A DNA stretch of 43,230 nt from JAIQFR01 sp041494445 (GTDB lineage Bacteria > Acidobacteriota > Polarisedimenticolia > Polarisedimenticolales > JAIQFR01): assembly GCA_041494445.1 (NCBI GenBank), contig JBGQAU010000016.1:1-43230 (forward strand), in the 5' to 3' direction. Below, one piece after another: positions 33,957 to 42,444 of the stretch. The translations under genes were made by a program, and so were the position numbers. The first letter of the stretch is position 1. Each line of letters starts with the position of its first letter. The notes beneath the pieces were generated by a model. It was given only the letters and a program-made list of their open reading frames with translations, searched no databases and was not told the origin of the DNA.

Positions 33957-35363
33957 ATGCCCCACACGGTGGCGATCGTCGGGGGCGGGGTCGCGGGACT
34001 CGCCGTCGCGTACGAGATCCGGGAGCGGAGCGCCCGCGTCCCGGGCGGGATCGAGATCGTCTGCCTCGAGGCGGAGGACCGCCCGGGCGGGAACATCCGA
34101 TCGGACCGGTTCGACGGGTTCACCTGCGAGTGGGGGCCCAACGGCTTCCTAGACAACGTCCCGGCGACGCTCGCGCTTATCCGCCGGCTCGGGATCGAGG
34201 ACCGGCTCCTCCCGTCGGACCCGTCCGCGGCGATCCGCTTCATCTACCGCGGAGGCCGGCTCCGCAGACTCCCGTCGGGCGCCGTGTCCTTCCTGGCGTC
34301 CGACATCCTCTCGGTGCCCGGAAGGCTGCGCGTCCTGCTGGAGCCGTTCGTGCCGGCCCGGCGGGACCCGTCCGAGGAGTCGGTGTTCGACTTCGTGGCG
34401 CGGAGGATCGGTGACGAGGCGGCGCGGGTCCTGGTGGACGCGATGGTGAGCGGGATCTACGCCGGCGACGTCAAGGCCCTCTCGCTCCAGGCGACCTTCC
34501 CGAAGATGTGGCGGATGGAAGTCGACCACGGCGGTCTCGTGCGCGCGATGCTGGCCCGCAGGAAGGAAAAGGGCGCCGCGGCGAAGGCCGGCGGGCCCGC
34601 GGGACCCGGCGGCACCCTGACATCCTTCCGCGGCGGGCTCGAGGAGCTGATCGAAGCCCTCGCACGGGCCGCCGGGCCCACGCTGAGGCTCGGCTCGCGG
34701 GTCGTCCGCGTCGCCGACATGGGCGCGGGCGGCTTTCGGGTGTTCCTCTCGACGGGGGAGCCAATCGACGCGGCGGCGGTGGTGCTGGCCTGTCCCTCAT
34801 GGTTCGCGGCCGAGATCGCGTCGGGTCTCGACGCGGAGCTTCACGCGGCCCTCGCGGGAATCCCATCGGCCTCGGTGGCCGTGGTCCACTTCGGATTCGA
34901 CGAGAAGGACCTCGCGCGCCGCCCGCACGGCTTCGGCTTCCTGGCGCCGCGCGGCGAGGGCCCCCGCATCCTCGGCACGCTGTGGTCTTCGAGCATCTTC
35001 CCCGGCCGCGCCCCGGCCGGCAAGGTGCTGCTCACCTCCATGGTCGGCGGGGCGCACGATCCGGAGGCGGTGACCCTCGGCGACGCGCGGCTGATCGAGA
35101 TCGTGCGTCACGACCTCGACGACGCGATGGGGATCGGCGCCGCGCCCCGCTTCGTCAGGATCTTCCGGCAGCCGCGCGGCATCCCGCAGTACACCCTCGG
35201 GCACACGGCCAGGCTCGAGACGATCGCGCGCCGCCTCTTAGAGCACCCGGGCCTGCTCGCGTGCGGCAACTCCTATCGCGGCATCTCCGTGAACGCTTGC
35301 GTGGAGGAAGCGCCGCGGATCGCGGACGCCGCGGTCGAGGCCGTTTCCGGGCGAATCGGATAA
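33957..35363 (+). CDS. hemY: Protoporphyrinogen oxidase, HemY type (FAD)
   Basis: This 468-residue flavoprotein oxidises protoporphyrinogen IX to protoporphyrin IX. It has an N-terminal FAD site (VAIVGGGVAGLAVAYE), DRPGGNIRSD, the HemY segment VDAMVSGIYAGDV, and a C-terminal GNSYRGISVNACVEEA that helps hold FAD. HemY enzymes classically use oxygen, whereas HemN next to it works without it, so the strain may live across oxygen levels, or HemY may use another acceptor. The ATG at 33957 has GAGGGGA upstream. Confidence 0.94.
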   Translation: MPHTVAIVGGGVAGLAVAYEIRERSARVPGGIEIVCLEAEDRPGGNIRSDRFDGFTCEWGPNGFLDNVPATLALIRRLGIEDRLLPSDPSAAIRFIYRGGRLRRLPSGAVSFLASDILSVPGRLRVLLEPFVPARRDPSEESVFDFVARRIGDEAARVLVDAMVSGIYAGDVKALSLQATFPKMWRMEVDHGGLVRAMLARRKEKGAAAKAGGPAGPGGTLTSFRGGLEELIEALARAAGPTLRLGSRVVRVADMGAGGFRVFLSTGEPIDAAAVVLACPSWFAAEIASGLDAELHAALAGIPSASVAVVHFGFDEKDLARRPHGFGFLAPRGEGPRILGTLWSSSIFPGRAPAGKVLLTSMVGGAHDPEAVTLGDARLIEIVRHDLDDAMGIGAAPRFVRIFRQPRGIPQYTLGHTARLETIARRLLEHPGLLACGNSYRGISVNACVEEAPRIADAAVEAVSGRIG

Positions 35364-35399
35364 TCTGTCTTCCGGTTCGTCGCTCGCGGGAGGACGCGC

Positions 35400-36173
35400 A
35401 TGTCGAGACTCGGGGGCCAGGTCGTCTTCATCACGGGAGCCAGCAGCGGGATCGGGGCGGCCTGCGCCCGGGCCTTCGCTCGGGAGGGCGCGCGAGTGCT
35501 GCTTGCGGCACGGCGCGCGGAGCGGATCGAGGCCGAAGCGCCGGCGCTCCGCGAGGCGGGCGCCGCCGACGTGCGCGTGCTGCGGCTCGACACGCGGGAC
35601 GCGGAAGCGGTTCGCGCCGCAGTGAACGGGCTCCCGGAACCCTGGAAGGCCGTCGAGGTCCTGGTCAACAACGCCGGCCTCTCCCGAGGTCTCGACAAGC
35701 TGCACGAGGGAAGCCTCGAGGATTGGAACGAGATGATCGACACCAACGTCAAGGGGCTCCTCAACGTGGACCGGGCGGTGGTCCCGCTCATGGTCGCCCG
35801 GGGGAGGGGCACGGTGGTGCACATCGGCTCCATCGCGGGCCGGCAGGTGTACCCGGGTGGGAACGTCTACTGCGCGACCAAGTCCGCCGTGGACGCCCTG
35901 ACCGAGGGACTGCGGCTCGACCTCCTCGGCACGGGCGTCCGCGTGACGGCCGTCAACCCGGGGATGGTCCTCACCGAGTTCAGCGAGGTCCGCTTCCACG
36001 GGGATCGCGCGCGCGCCGCCACGGTTTATCGGGGGGTCGTTCCCCTGTCCGGGAACGACGTGGCCGAGGGCGTGGTGTTCGCGGCCACCCGGCCGGACCA
36101 CGTCCAGATCGCCGAGATGGTCGTCCTCCCCACGGACCAGGCGTCGGCGACGAGCGTGCACCGGAGGAGCTGA
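35400..36173 (+). CDS. SDR oxidoreductase, YdfG (3-hydroxy acid dehydrogenase)-like
   Basis: This 257-residue SDR has the cofactor motif FITGASSGIGAACARAF, NNAGLSRG, the catalytic serine in HIGSIAG, and a normal YCATKSA (YxxxK). The C-terminus (VYRGVVPLSGNDVAEGVVF, then PTDQASATSVHR) matches the YdfG family, which oxidises serine, 3-hydroxyisobutyrate and other 3-hydroxy acids with NADP. The substrate is an inference. The ATG at 35400 has GGGAGGAC upstream. It follows hemY by 36 nt, probably as part of the same transcript. Confidence 0.9.
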   Translation: MSRLGGQVVFITGASSGIGAACARAFAREGARVLLAARRAERIEAEAPALREAGAADVRVLRLDTRDAEAVRAAVNGLPEPWKAVEVLVNNAGLSRGLDKLHEGSLEDWNEMIDTNVKGLLNVDRAVVPLMVARGRGTVVHIGSIAGRQVYPGGNVYCATKSAVDALTEGLRLDLLGTGVRVTAVNPGMVLTEFSEVRFHGDRARAATVYRGVVPLSGNDVAEGVVFAATRPDHVQIAEMVVLPTDQASATSVHRRS

Positions 36174-36214
36174 CGGTTGCGGCACGGCAACCGCGGACGG
36201 TCCTCTCTCCGTCC
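36174..36214 (+). terminator. Two consecutive hairpins after the YdfG-like gene
   Basis: CGGTTGC (36174-36180) pairs with GCAACCG (36187-36193) around a 6-nt loop. GGACGG (36195-36200) pairs with CCGTCC (36209-36214) around an 8-nt loop. They begin right after the stop codon and lie upstream of a likely promoter, which fits a transcript end, although no T-run is present. Confidence 0.4.
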
Positions 36215-36221
36215 CGGAGCC

Positions 36222-36250
36222 TTGACCGGCGGCGTCGGCGCGAGTACACG
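36222..36250 (+). promoter_or_regulatory. Putative promoter for the VWFA-related gene
   Basis: TTGACC (36222-36227, 5 of 6 to the -35 consensus) and TACACG (36245-36250, weak) are 17 bp apart. The ATG at 36284 is 33 nt downstream and has GGAGGA before it. Confidence 0.45.
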
Positions 36251-36283
36251 TAAGGATCGCTTCCTCGACCCGGAGGACCCTCG

Positions 36284-38350
36284 ATGAGGATCTGCGCGCG
36301 TGTCGCGATCCTGGCGCTCTCCACCTTGCTGCCGGCCGCCGCGGCCACGGGAAAGGGCGGGGACGACCGGCCGAAGGACATCGGGCTCGTGGAGAAGGTC
36401 GGCACCCACCTCGCCCAGGTGGACGTGACGGTGTCCGGGAAGCCGGAGGTCATCGCGTCGCTCGGTCCCGACGACTTCGTGCTGTCGGTGCTCCGCCAGC
36501 GCGTCCCCGAGGTGATCGTGGACCGGGTCTGCCAGGCGGCCGCGCCGTCCCTCAGGGAAGAGCCCGCCGCGGCTGCCGCCTCCCCCCCCGGCGCGAAGAC
36601 GATCGCGGTCCGATCGCAGCCGGCGACGTACCTCTTCTATTACGACCAGCCGCACCTCACGATGGCGGGGAGGCAGCGCGCGCTCGATCTGGCCCGGGAG
36701 ATCATCCCGAAAGTGATCGTCGGCGACTCCCGCGGCATGATCGTCAGCAGCGCGAAAGAGCTGGCCACGGTGGCCCCGCTCACGCCGGACCCCGCCAAGC
36801 TCCTCGAGGCCTTGAACCGGCTCGAGAAGGACCGGACCCAGTGGAGCCCCTACTCGACGCTCGAGGAAAAGCGGGTGGACGAAGTGCTCGAGATCCTCGA
36901 CGACCCGATGGGAGGGGTGCACCAGGCGATCGGCCGCGCACGGTTCTTCCAGGCCGAGGAGTCCTGGGAGATGCAGAAAGCGCTGAACCGGCTGAGCATG
37001 GTGATGGGCGCCCTCGCGGACGCGGACCCGCCGAAGGCGGTGTTCTACTTCGCGGACACGATGCGGGCGAGGCCGGGCGGCCACTACCTCAGCCTGTTCA
37101 GCGATCGCGTTCAGCAGTCCGACTCCGCGCCGCTCCTCGAGGCCGAGGCCAGGTTCGGCTCCCTGACCATGGATCGGATCATCAACGAGGCTTCCGCGCA
37201 CGGTATCCGGTTCTACCCGATCGAGGCGCAGGGGCTCGTGAGCCTCTCGTCGTCCCGGGGGATCGGCTTTGGCGCCTCGTATCAGGCGAACAACTCCAGC
37301 ATCCCCTCCTCGGTGCGAATCCGCGAGACCCAGGACACGCTTTCGGCCATGGCGCTCGAGACCGGCGGCCGCGCGTTTCTCAACGGGGTCGCGGGCGCGA
37401 AGATCGCGAGCCGGGTCCTCGAGGACCTTTCCTGCGTGTTCCTGGTCAGCTTCGATCCGGGCGATTTTCCGGTGGACCAGCCGCTCCCGGTCAGGGTCAC
37501 GGTCAAGAAGCCCGGCGTCACGGTGCAGGCCCGCGGACGCCTCGTGATCCAGAGCGAGTCCTCGAGGCTGACCTCCCGGCTCCTCGCCGCGTTCTCGACG
37601 CCCCTGGCGAGCCGGTCGGATGTTCCGATCGACGTCCAGGTCATCCCCACCGGCTACCGGGACGGCGCCTTCACGGCCCTGGTGCAGCTCTTCGTGCCGG
37701 CGTCGAATTACCCGAACGCGAGCTGGGATTTGGGCGCTTCGGTCGTCTCGCAAGGCCAGGTCCGCGAGGACGCCTCGGCGCGGCTCGCGGTGACGGCGGC
37801 CGGTGTCCCCCTCGTGCTCGAGCGGGAGATGCATTTCGCGTCGGGCCCCTACGAGATCGTCGCCGTCGCCCACGAGGTCTCGACGGACCAGATCGCGTCC
37901 CGCCAGGCGGACGGCACGTGGCCGGACCTCCGGGATGTCCCCGCGGCCGTGGGGCCGATCGCGGTGCTGCAGCCGACGGTCGGGGTGTTCCGACGGAACG
38001 GCGCGACCCAGGGACGGGGCTCGCGCGCGCAGGGCGAGGCCGAGCCGCTCGGCCCGGATCGCCCGGCCGCGTTCGTGACCCTGGTCTGCCGCGGCCGCGA
38101 TCAAAAGGGGCCTCTCCGCGCCGAGCGCCGCCTCCTCGGCGAGTCGCAGGTCAGCTTCGATCCACAGGACCTCGAACTCGAAGGCGACCCCTGCGCGCAA
38201 ATCCGCGACGTGGTCCCGGCCAAGGTCATGGGTCCCGGCGAGTTCCGTTACGAGGTGCGCCTCGTGGCCGGCGATCGGGAGCTGGCCCGCGCCGAGCGCC
38301 GATTCACGGTCTCGGGGAAGCCGGCGGCCGCTGGATCCGCCCCTCCTTGA
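36284..38350 (+). CDS. Secreted VWFA-related protein of the acidobacterial type
   Basis: This 688-residue protein has a signal peptide (ICARVAILALSTLLPAAAA). A beta segment (VEKVGTHLAQVDVTVSG) is followed by a von Willebrand A-like domain from about residue 108 (ATYLFYYDQPHLTMAGR). This matches the VWFA-related family that is very numerous in Acidobacteriota. The metal-site DxSxS is not present; DQPHL stands in its place, so metal-dependent binding is doubtful. The second half (about 400-688) contains beta-rich repeats of unknown function. The role is unknown, probably in surface adhesion or sensing. The ATG at 36284 has GGAGGA upstream, and the stop overlaps the next gene's TTG. Confidence 0.8.
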   Translation: MRICARVAILALSTLLPAAAATGKGGDDRPKDIGLVEKVGTHLAQVDVTVSGKPEVIASLGPDDFVLSVLRQRVPEVIVDRVCQAAAPSLREEPAAAAASPPGAKTIAVRSQPATYLFYYDQPHLTMAGRQRALDLAREIIPKVIVGDSRGMIVSSAKELATVAPLTPDPAKLLEALNRLEKDRTQWSPYSTLEEKRVDEVLEILDDPMGGVHQAIGRARFFQAEESWEMQKALNRLSMVMGALADADPPKAVFYFADTMRARPGGHYLSLFSDRVQQSDSAPLLEAEARFGSLTMDRIINEASAHGIRFYPIEAQGLVSLSSSRGIGFGASYQANNSSIPSSVRIRETQDTLSAMALETGGRAFLNGVAGAKIASRVLEDLSCVFLVSFDPGDFPVDQPLPVRVTVKKPGVTVQARGRLVIQSESSRLTSRLLAAFSTPLASRSDVPIDVQVIPTGYRDGAFTALVQLFVPASNYPNASWDLGASVVSQGQVREDASARLAVTAAGVPLVLEREMHFASGPYEIVAVAHEVSTDQIASRQADGTWPDLRDVPAAVGPIAVLQPTVGVFRRNGATQGRGSRAQGEAEPLGPDRPAAFVTLVCRGRDQKGPLRAERRLLGESQVSFDPQDLELEGDPCAQIRDVVPAKVMGPGEFRYEVRLVAGDRELARAERRFTVSGKPAAAGSAPP

Positions 38351-38775
38351 CCCCCTCCACCCAGCCGACTCTCTACCCCGCCGCCCTCGTCGCCTTGGCC
38401 GCGGCCGGGGCGATCACGGCGATCGCTTGCGCGTTTCTCCTCCACTCCGGCGCACTGGAACGCCGCGGCCTCGTGGCGGGGTCGCGGGCGCTCGCCCGCC
38501 GCGCCGGGCTCTGGATGGGCGCGGGAACGTTCCTCGAGGTTCCCGCCGTGGCGCTCCTCTTGCTCGGCATGACGCCCTCCGCGCGGGAAGCCCTCCTCGG
38601 AGGCGATCCGGTCGCCGCGGCGCTCGGCGCGGTGGCGCTGACCGCCTCGCTCGGGTCCGGCTTCGCCGGGCTCCTCGCGGGGCTCTCGGGGAAGCCCAGA
38701 CCCACCGGCGGCTTCGCTGCGGCGCTGCTCGTGCTCGCCGCGGCCGCGTCGGTGCTCGCGCGGTTCCGCCTGTAG
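38347..38775 (+). CDS. Small four-helix membrane protein, unknown function
   Basis: I do not recognise this 142-residue protein. Four hydrophobic segments stand out: ALVALAAAGAITAIACAFLL, a segment around GTFLEVPAVALLLLGM, one around ALGAVALTASLGSG, and one around FAAALLVLAAAASVLA. It has no clear motif. The TTG at 38347 overlaps the stop of the VWFA-related gene as TTGA, as in other coupled gene pairs here, and no better start lies upstream. Reality of the gene rests on the hydrophobic pattern, the reading-frame length and the overlap. Confidence 0.6.
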   Translation: MTPSTQPTLYPAALVALAAAGAITAIACAFLLHSGALERRGLVAGSRALARRAGLWMGAGTFLEVPAVALLLLGMTPSAREALLGGDPVAAALGAVALTASLGSGFAGLLAGLSGKPRPTGGFAAALLVLAAAASVLARFRL

Positions 38776-38778
38776 AAT
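38773..38778 (+). promoter_or_regulatory. Possible -10 element for the rhomboid operon
   Basis: TAGAAT at the end of the small membrane protein gene is followed by GGGCCCGCC, almost the same context as TAGAAT at 19593 (then GGGCCGACC). It lies about 53 nt before the rhomboid GTG. No -35 is evident. Confidence 0.3.
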
Positions 38779-38831
38779 GGGCCCGCCTCCGCGATCGCGC
38801 GGCGAGGCGAGAAGGGCGAACGGAGCGAAGA

Positions 38832-39857
38832 GTGGACGGAACCGGAACGGGAACGGGGCTGCTCGACCGGCTGGTGGACCTTCTAGCGCGCGGGCTCGAC
38901 GCCCTCGGCTTCAACGGGACCCGCCTCAGGTGGCGCTGGAACGTCCGGCGGCGGGATCTCGGCGAGGCCGGCCTGCGCGCCGCGGTGATCGCTCGCTCCG
39001 CCGGAGGACGGTTCAAGATGTGCCCGTCGTGCAGAGCGCTCGTGCCGAAATCTGCATGGAAGTGCACGGAGTGCGGCATCGGCCTCGCGAACGTTCGGGC
39101 GCCCGGGATCGGCCGTCTCGTGGCGAATGTGCTGCCGGGAGCGACCGCGGCGACCGGCTTGATCTTCCTCGTGAACGGCCTTCTCTTCCTTCTCGCCGTC
39201 CTCGCGCCGGTTTCCGGGATCGAGGGGGCTCCGGCCGGGGGCGCGCGCCTGCTCAGGCTCGACGTCGCGACCCTCCTCCGCTACGGGGCAGGGTACGGTC
39301 CGCTCACGTTCCAGCTCGGCGAGTGGTGGCGTCTCGTGACGCCGATCTTCCTGCACGGCGGGCTGCTCCACATCGTGTTCAACACCATGGTGCTCCTGCA
39401 GCTCGGCCCGCTGGTCGAGGAGGAGTACGGCACGGAGCGGTTCTTCCTGGTGTATCTCGTCACCGGGATCGCGGGAAACGTCGCGAGCCAGCTGCTCGGA
39501 ACGCGCCCGACGGTCGGCGCCTCGAGCGCCATCCTCGGTCTGATGGGCCTCCTGCTGGTGTACGGCTTCCGGCGCGGAGGGGTGTTCGGCCAGAATCTCC
39601 GTTCGGCGATCGGCAGGTACGCCCTGTACGTCTTCATCTTCAGCCTGCTACCGGGTGTCGACTTCCTGTCCCATGCCGGCGGATTCGCGGGAGGGTGCCT
39701 CCTGGGCCTCGTCGTGCCCCCCGGCCCTTTCCGGAATCGCGCCACCGCGGTATTGTGGGAGGGCCTCGCGCTGGCCGCCGTGGCGCTGCTGCTCGGGGCG
39801 TTCTTCATGATGTCGAAACACGGGGCGGACGCGCTGAGGCTGATCCAAGCCTCGTGA
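38832..39857 (+). CDS. Rhomboid-family intramembrane protease with zinc-ribbon N-terminus
   Basis: This 341-residue protein joins an N-terminal four-cysteine ribbon (C64 and C67 in CPSC, C78 and C81 in CTEC) to a six-helix rhomboid domain (about 98-340). The catalytic serine is S231 in TVGASSAILG, the catalytic histidine is H281 in LSHAGGFAGG, and HGGLLHIVFNTM holds the oxyanion-site residues. Rhomboids cleave membrane proteins within their transmembrane helices. The ribbon may recruit substrate or partner proteins. The GTG at 38832 has GGAG six bases upstream. Confidence 0.9.
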   Translation: MDGTGTGTGLLDRLVDLLARGLDALGFNGTRLRWRWNVRRRDLGEAGLRAAVIARSAGGRFKMCPSCRALVPKSAWKCTECGIGLANVRAPGIGRLVANVLPGATAATGLIFLVNGLLFLLAVLAPVSGIEGAPAGGARLLRLDVATLLRYGAGYGPLTFQLGEWWRLVTPIFLHGGLLHIVFNTMVLLQLGPLVEEEYGTERFFLVYLVTGIAGNVASQLLGTRPTVGASSAILGLMGLLLVYGFRRGGVFGQNLRSAIGRYALYVFIFSLLPGVDFLSHAGGFAGGCLLGLVVPPGPFRNRATAVLWEGLALAAVALLLGAFFMMSKHGADALRLIQAS

Positions 39858-39874
39858 CGGTGGCGAGCGAGACG

Positions 39875-41629
39875 ATGAAGAGTAGTCAGGTGCGGCGGTC
39901 CAACCGTTTTCCCCCGGTCCTTGCGGCGCTTCTCCTGATCCTGGGCTGGGGCGTCGCCCGTGCCGCGGAGCCGGCCGCCCCGGGCGCACGCCCTCGACTG
40001 CTCGTTCTATGCGTGGACGGCCTCCGAGCGGAGGTGTTCGAGAGGCTCCTCGCCGAGGGTCGGCTGCCCGCGATCGAGCGGCTCATGAAGAGCCGCCCGT
40101 CCACGCTCGGGCGCGCTCTCGCGTCGTTCCCGTCGTCCACCGCCCCGTCCGTGCCGGAGTTCCTGACCGGGATGTACGCGGACCGCACGACGTCGATGCC
40201 CCGCGCGATCCACGCCTTCGACCGGGAATCGGGCGCGGCGCGGCGGTACAGCCTGGAGCCGGCCGCCTGGGAGGACGGCACGCCGACGCTGTTCACGCTC
40301 CTCGACTCCCGCGGCGAGACCAGCTACAACCTCTTCGAGGGGCACTTCGAGGGAAGCGTCAGCTTTTCTTCCAGGCGCGAGATGATCTGGGGCGGCATCC
40401 TCGAGACGCTGCGCCTCCACGTCTACAACCCGGACCGGTCGCTCCTGCGCCGCTTCCGCAGGATGGTGGAGGTCCGCGGGATGCCTCCACGCGCGGCGTT
40501 TCTGATGTTCAACTCGGTGGACCTGGCCGGCCACATGAGGTCGCCGGAGTCGAAACGATACGAAGACGCGCTCGTGCGCCTCGACCGGCTGCTCCGGGAC
40601 GAGCTTTTCGACTGGATGGGACGATACCCCCTCCCCGGCGGCGGCTCCTACCTCGACGACACCACGGTCGCGATCTTCGGCGACCACGGGATGGAGTCGA
40701 GCGGGCGATTCGTGGACCTTCCCGGCGCCCTGAAGCGCCGGGGCCTCAAGGTCGTGGACATGGGCACGGTGTTCCAGGTCGCGGTGCGCGAGAAGCTCTC
40801 CCGAAAATGGGCGGCCCGGCCGGACGTGGTGCTCGCCCCCGGCGGGTCGAACGTCACGCAGGCGTACCTGCGGCGCGCCGGCGGGTCCTGGGGGAGCGGA
40901 CCCGCGGGTGCTGCGGCGACCGCGGGGATCGCTGGAGTGCTCGCTGACGTCCCGGGGGTGGAGTTCGTCATCCGGCGCGTCGCCGACGACCGCCTCGAGC
41001 TTCGGGCGAAGGGGCGGCGGCCCGCCGTCCTCGTCCAGGACGGGGACGGAGGGGCGCGGAGGTTCGCCTACCTGGTCGGCCCCGGCCCGGGCGAGGATCC
41101 CCTGGGGTACCTCGCCGACCCCGCCGCGTCGCGCCTGGTGCAGTTCGTGGACGGGTCCCTCGACGGGCCGGTCCGTCCCGCCGCCTTCCACTCGTTCGAC
41201 GAATGGCACCTGGCCAGCGAGGACACTATGTACCCCGCGGCAGTTCCGCTGATCCTCAAAGGGTGCGCCTCGGGGCCGACCCAGGGTGACCTCGTTCTCA
41301 CGTCCGCCCCCGGCTGGTCGTTCCTCCGCCACACCCAGGGTGACCACGGCGGCCTGCGGCGGGACTCGATCGAGACTTCGCTGGTGCTCGCGGGACCGAT
41401 GGTCCTTCCCGGGGCCTCGCTCGCCGGGTCGAGGCTGATCGACCTCCTGCCGACCTTCCTGGACCTCCTGGGTCTCGTCGCGGAACCGGAGTACCTGGCG
41501 TCGCTGGACGGCCGGCCGCTCCGCGTGGTTCGATCGGACGAGCCGGCCCGCGGGTTCATCCCGCCGCTCCGGGCGGCCTGGGCAGGACCTGGAGCCGCCG
41601 CGCCCTCGGCCCGCAGGGCTAGCCCCTGA
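39875..41629 (+). CDS. Secreted alkaline-phosphatase-superfamily phosphodiesterase/nucleotide pyrophosphatase
   Basis: This 584-residue protein has a signal peptide (FPPVLAALLLILGWGVARA) and the metal-site order of the type I phosphodiesterase/nucleotide pyrophosphatase branch: D48 in LCVDGLR, the nucleophile region FPSSTAPS (85-92), NSVDLAGH, IFGDHGM and TQGDHGG. Such enzymes cleave phosphodiester or pyrophosphate bonds outside the cytoplasm; the substrate is unknown. The ATG at 39875 is chosen for its compact signal peptide. A GTG at 39854 that overlaps the rhomboid stop (GTGA) is an alternative and would suggest translational coupling. A terminator follows. Confidence 0.9.
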   Translation: MKSSQVRRSNRFPPVLAALLLILGWGVARAAEPAAPGARPRLLVLCVDGLRAEVFERLLAEGRLPAIERLMKSRPSTLGRALASFPSSTAPSVPEFLTGMYADRTTSMPRAIHAFDRESGAARRYSLEPAAWEDGTPTLFTLLDSRGETSYNLFEGHFEGSVSFSSRREMIWGGILETLRLHVYNPDRSLLRRFRRMVEVRGMPPRAAFLMFNSVDLAGHMRSPESKRYEDALVRLDRLLRDELFDWMGRYPLPGGGSYLDDTTVAIFGDHGMESSGRFVDLPGALKRRGLKVVDMGTVFQVAVREKLSRKWAARPDVVLAPGGSNVTQAYLRRAGGSWGSGPAGAAATAGIAGVLADVPGVEFVIRRVADDRLELRAKGRRPAVLVQDGDGGARRFAYLVGPGPGEDPLGYLADPAASRLVQFVDGSLDGPVRPAAFHSFDEWHLASEDTMYPAAVPLILKGCASGPTQGDLVLTSAPGWSFLRHTQGDHGGLRRDSIETSLVLAGPMVLPGASLAGSRLIDLLPTFLDLLGLVAEPEYLASLDGRPLRVVRSDEPARGFIPPLRAAWAGPGAAAPSARRASP

Positions 41630-41664
41630 GGGTCGGGACGGGCGTCCCGGTACCCCTTTCCTTT
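41630..41664 (+). terminator. Rho-independent terminator-like hairpin after the phosphodiesterase gene
   Basis: GGGT (41630-41633) pairs with ACCC (41652-41655), and CGGGACG (41634-41640) pairs with CGTCCCG (41643-41649), with a GT bulge and a tight loop. It is followed by CTTTCCTTT, a T-rich stretch. It begins directly after the stop codon. Confidence 0.6.
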
Positions 41665-41668
41665 GCGC

Positions 41669-41674
41669 TAAACT
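41669..41674 (+). promoter_or_regulatory. Possible -10 element for the NarL-type regulator
   Basis: TAAACT (4 of 6 to consensus) lies just after the terminator and 11 nt upstream of the ATG at 41685. This would give an almost leaderless transcript. No -35 was identified. Confidence 0.25.
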
Positions 41675-41684
41675 ACCGCCTCTC

Positions 41685-42338
41685 ATGGCGGCACGCCCGA
41701 TCCGCATCCTCGTGGCCGACGACCACGCCATCCTGCGCCAGGGGCTGGTGCACCTGCTGGGATCGGTCGAGGGGCTCGAGGTCGTGGGGGAGGCGGCGGA
41801 CGGCGCCGAGGCCGTGGAGCGGGTGCTCGAGCTCGATCCGGACGTCGTCGTCCTCGACATCGTGATGCCGGGAATGGACGGGATCGAGGCGGCCCGCCGG
41901 ATCAGGAGGTCGCATCCTCGCACCGAGATCGTCATCCTCACGGCGCATCCGAGCGAGGCCTATCAGAGGCGGGCCTTCGAGGCGGGAGCCCGGGGCTACC
42001 TGCTCAAGGACTGCGATCTCGACGTGCTCGCGGAGAGCATCCGCCACGCCGCTCACGGCGACTACTACGTCTCCGGGACGGAGGAGCCCGACAAGGTGGA
42101 CGAGTACGTCAGGGCCGTGATCCAGCGGCAGTCCCCGGGGGGAATCGTGACCCCTCGCGAGCGGGAGATCGCCTGCCTCCTCGCGGACGGCTACTCCACG
42201 AAGGAGGCAGCCGCCGCCCTCAACATCAGCGTCAGGACCGCCGAGACCCACCGCGCTTCGATCATGCGGAAGCTCGATGCCCGCAACGTGGCGGACATCG
42301 TCAAGTACTGCATCCGGAACCAGCTCATCGACCTGTAA
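41685..42338 (+). CDS. NarL/FixJ-type response regulator (LuxR-family HTH)
   Basis: This 217-residue two-domain regulator has an N-terminal receiver (acidic ADDHA, phosphoacceptor D58 in VVLDIVMPGMDG, conserved K108 in YLLKDCD). Its C-terminal LuxR-type helix-turn-helix (about 150-215) contains TPREREIACLLADGYSTKE, the DNA-recognition part NISVRTAETHRASIMRKL, and ends with a normal tail. It should bind DNA as a dimer when phosphorylated. No histidine kinase lies beside it. It precedes gdhA, which it might regulate (inference only). Confidence 0.95.
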   Translation: MAARPIRILVADDHAILRQGLVHLLGSVEGLEVVGEAADGAEAVERVLELDPDVVVLDIVMPGMDGIEAARRIRRSHPRTEIVILTAHPSEAYQRRAFEAGARGYLLKDCDLDVLAESIRHAAHGDYYVSGTEEPDKVDEYVRAVIQRQSPGGIVTPREREIACLLADGYSTKEAAAALNISVRTAETHRASIMRKLDARNVADIVKYCIRNQLIDL

Positions 42339-42396
42339 GACCTTATTTGGCTTTTGTCCTACCGTTTTCTACGGAGGCGCTCCGCGCGGAAATCTC

Positions 42397-42402
42397 TATA
42401 CT
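42397..42402 (+). promoter_or_regulatory. Possible -10 element for gdhA
   Basis: TATACT (5 of 6 to consensus) lies 84 nt upstream of the gdhA ATG, leaving room for a leader of roughly 78 nt that contains the hairpin at 42445-42466. A clear -35 is not visible. Confidence 0.4.
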
Positions 42403-42444
42403 GCTCCGCCACGCGGTGTCGCAGGCTTTTCGATCAATGTGATC

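Noticed and set aside
32121..33965. A 614-residue minus-strand frame
   Set aside because: It is opposite hemE and hemN and has no protein-like pattern.
36026..38200. A 724-residue minus-strand frame
   Set aside because: It is opposite the VWFA-related gene, with charged low-complexity translation and no motif.
40007..41941. A 644-residue minus-strand frame
   Set aside because: It is opposite the secreted phosphodiesterase and the response regulator, with no recognisable domain.
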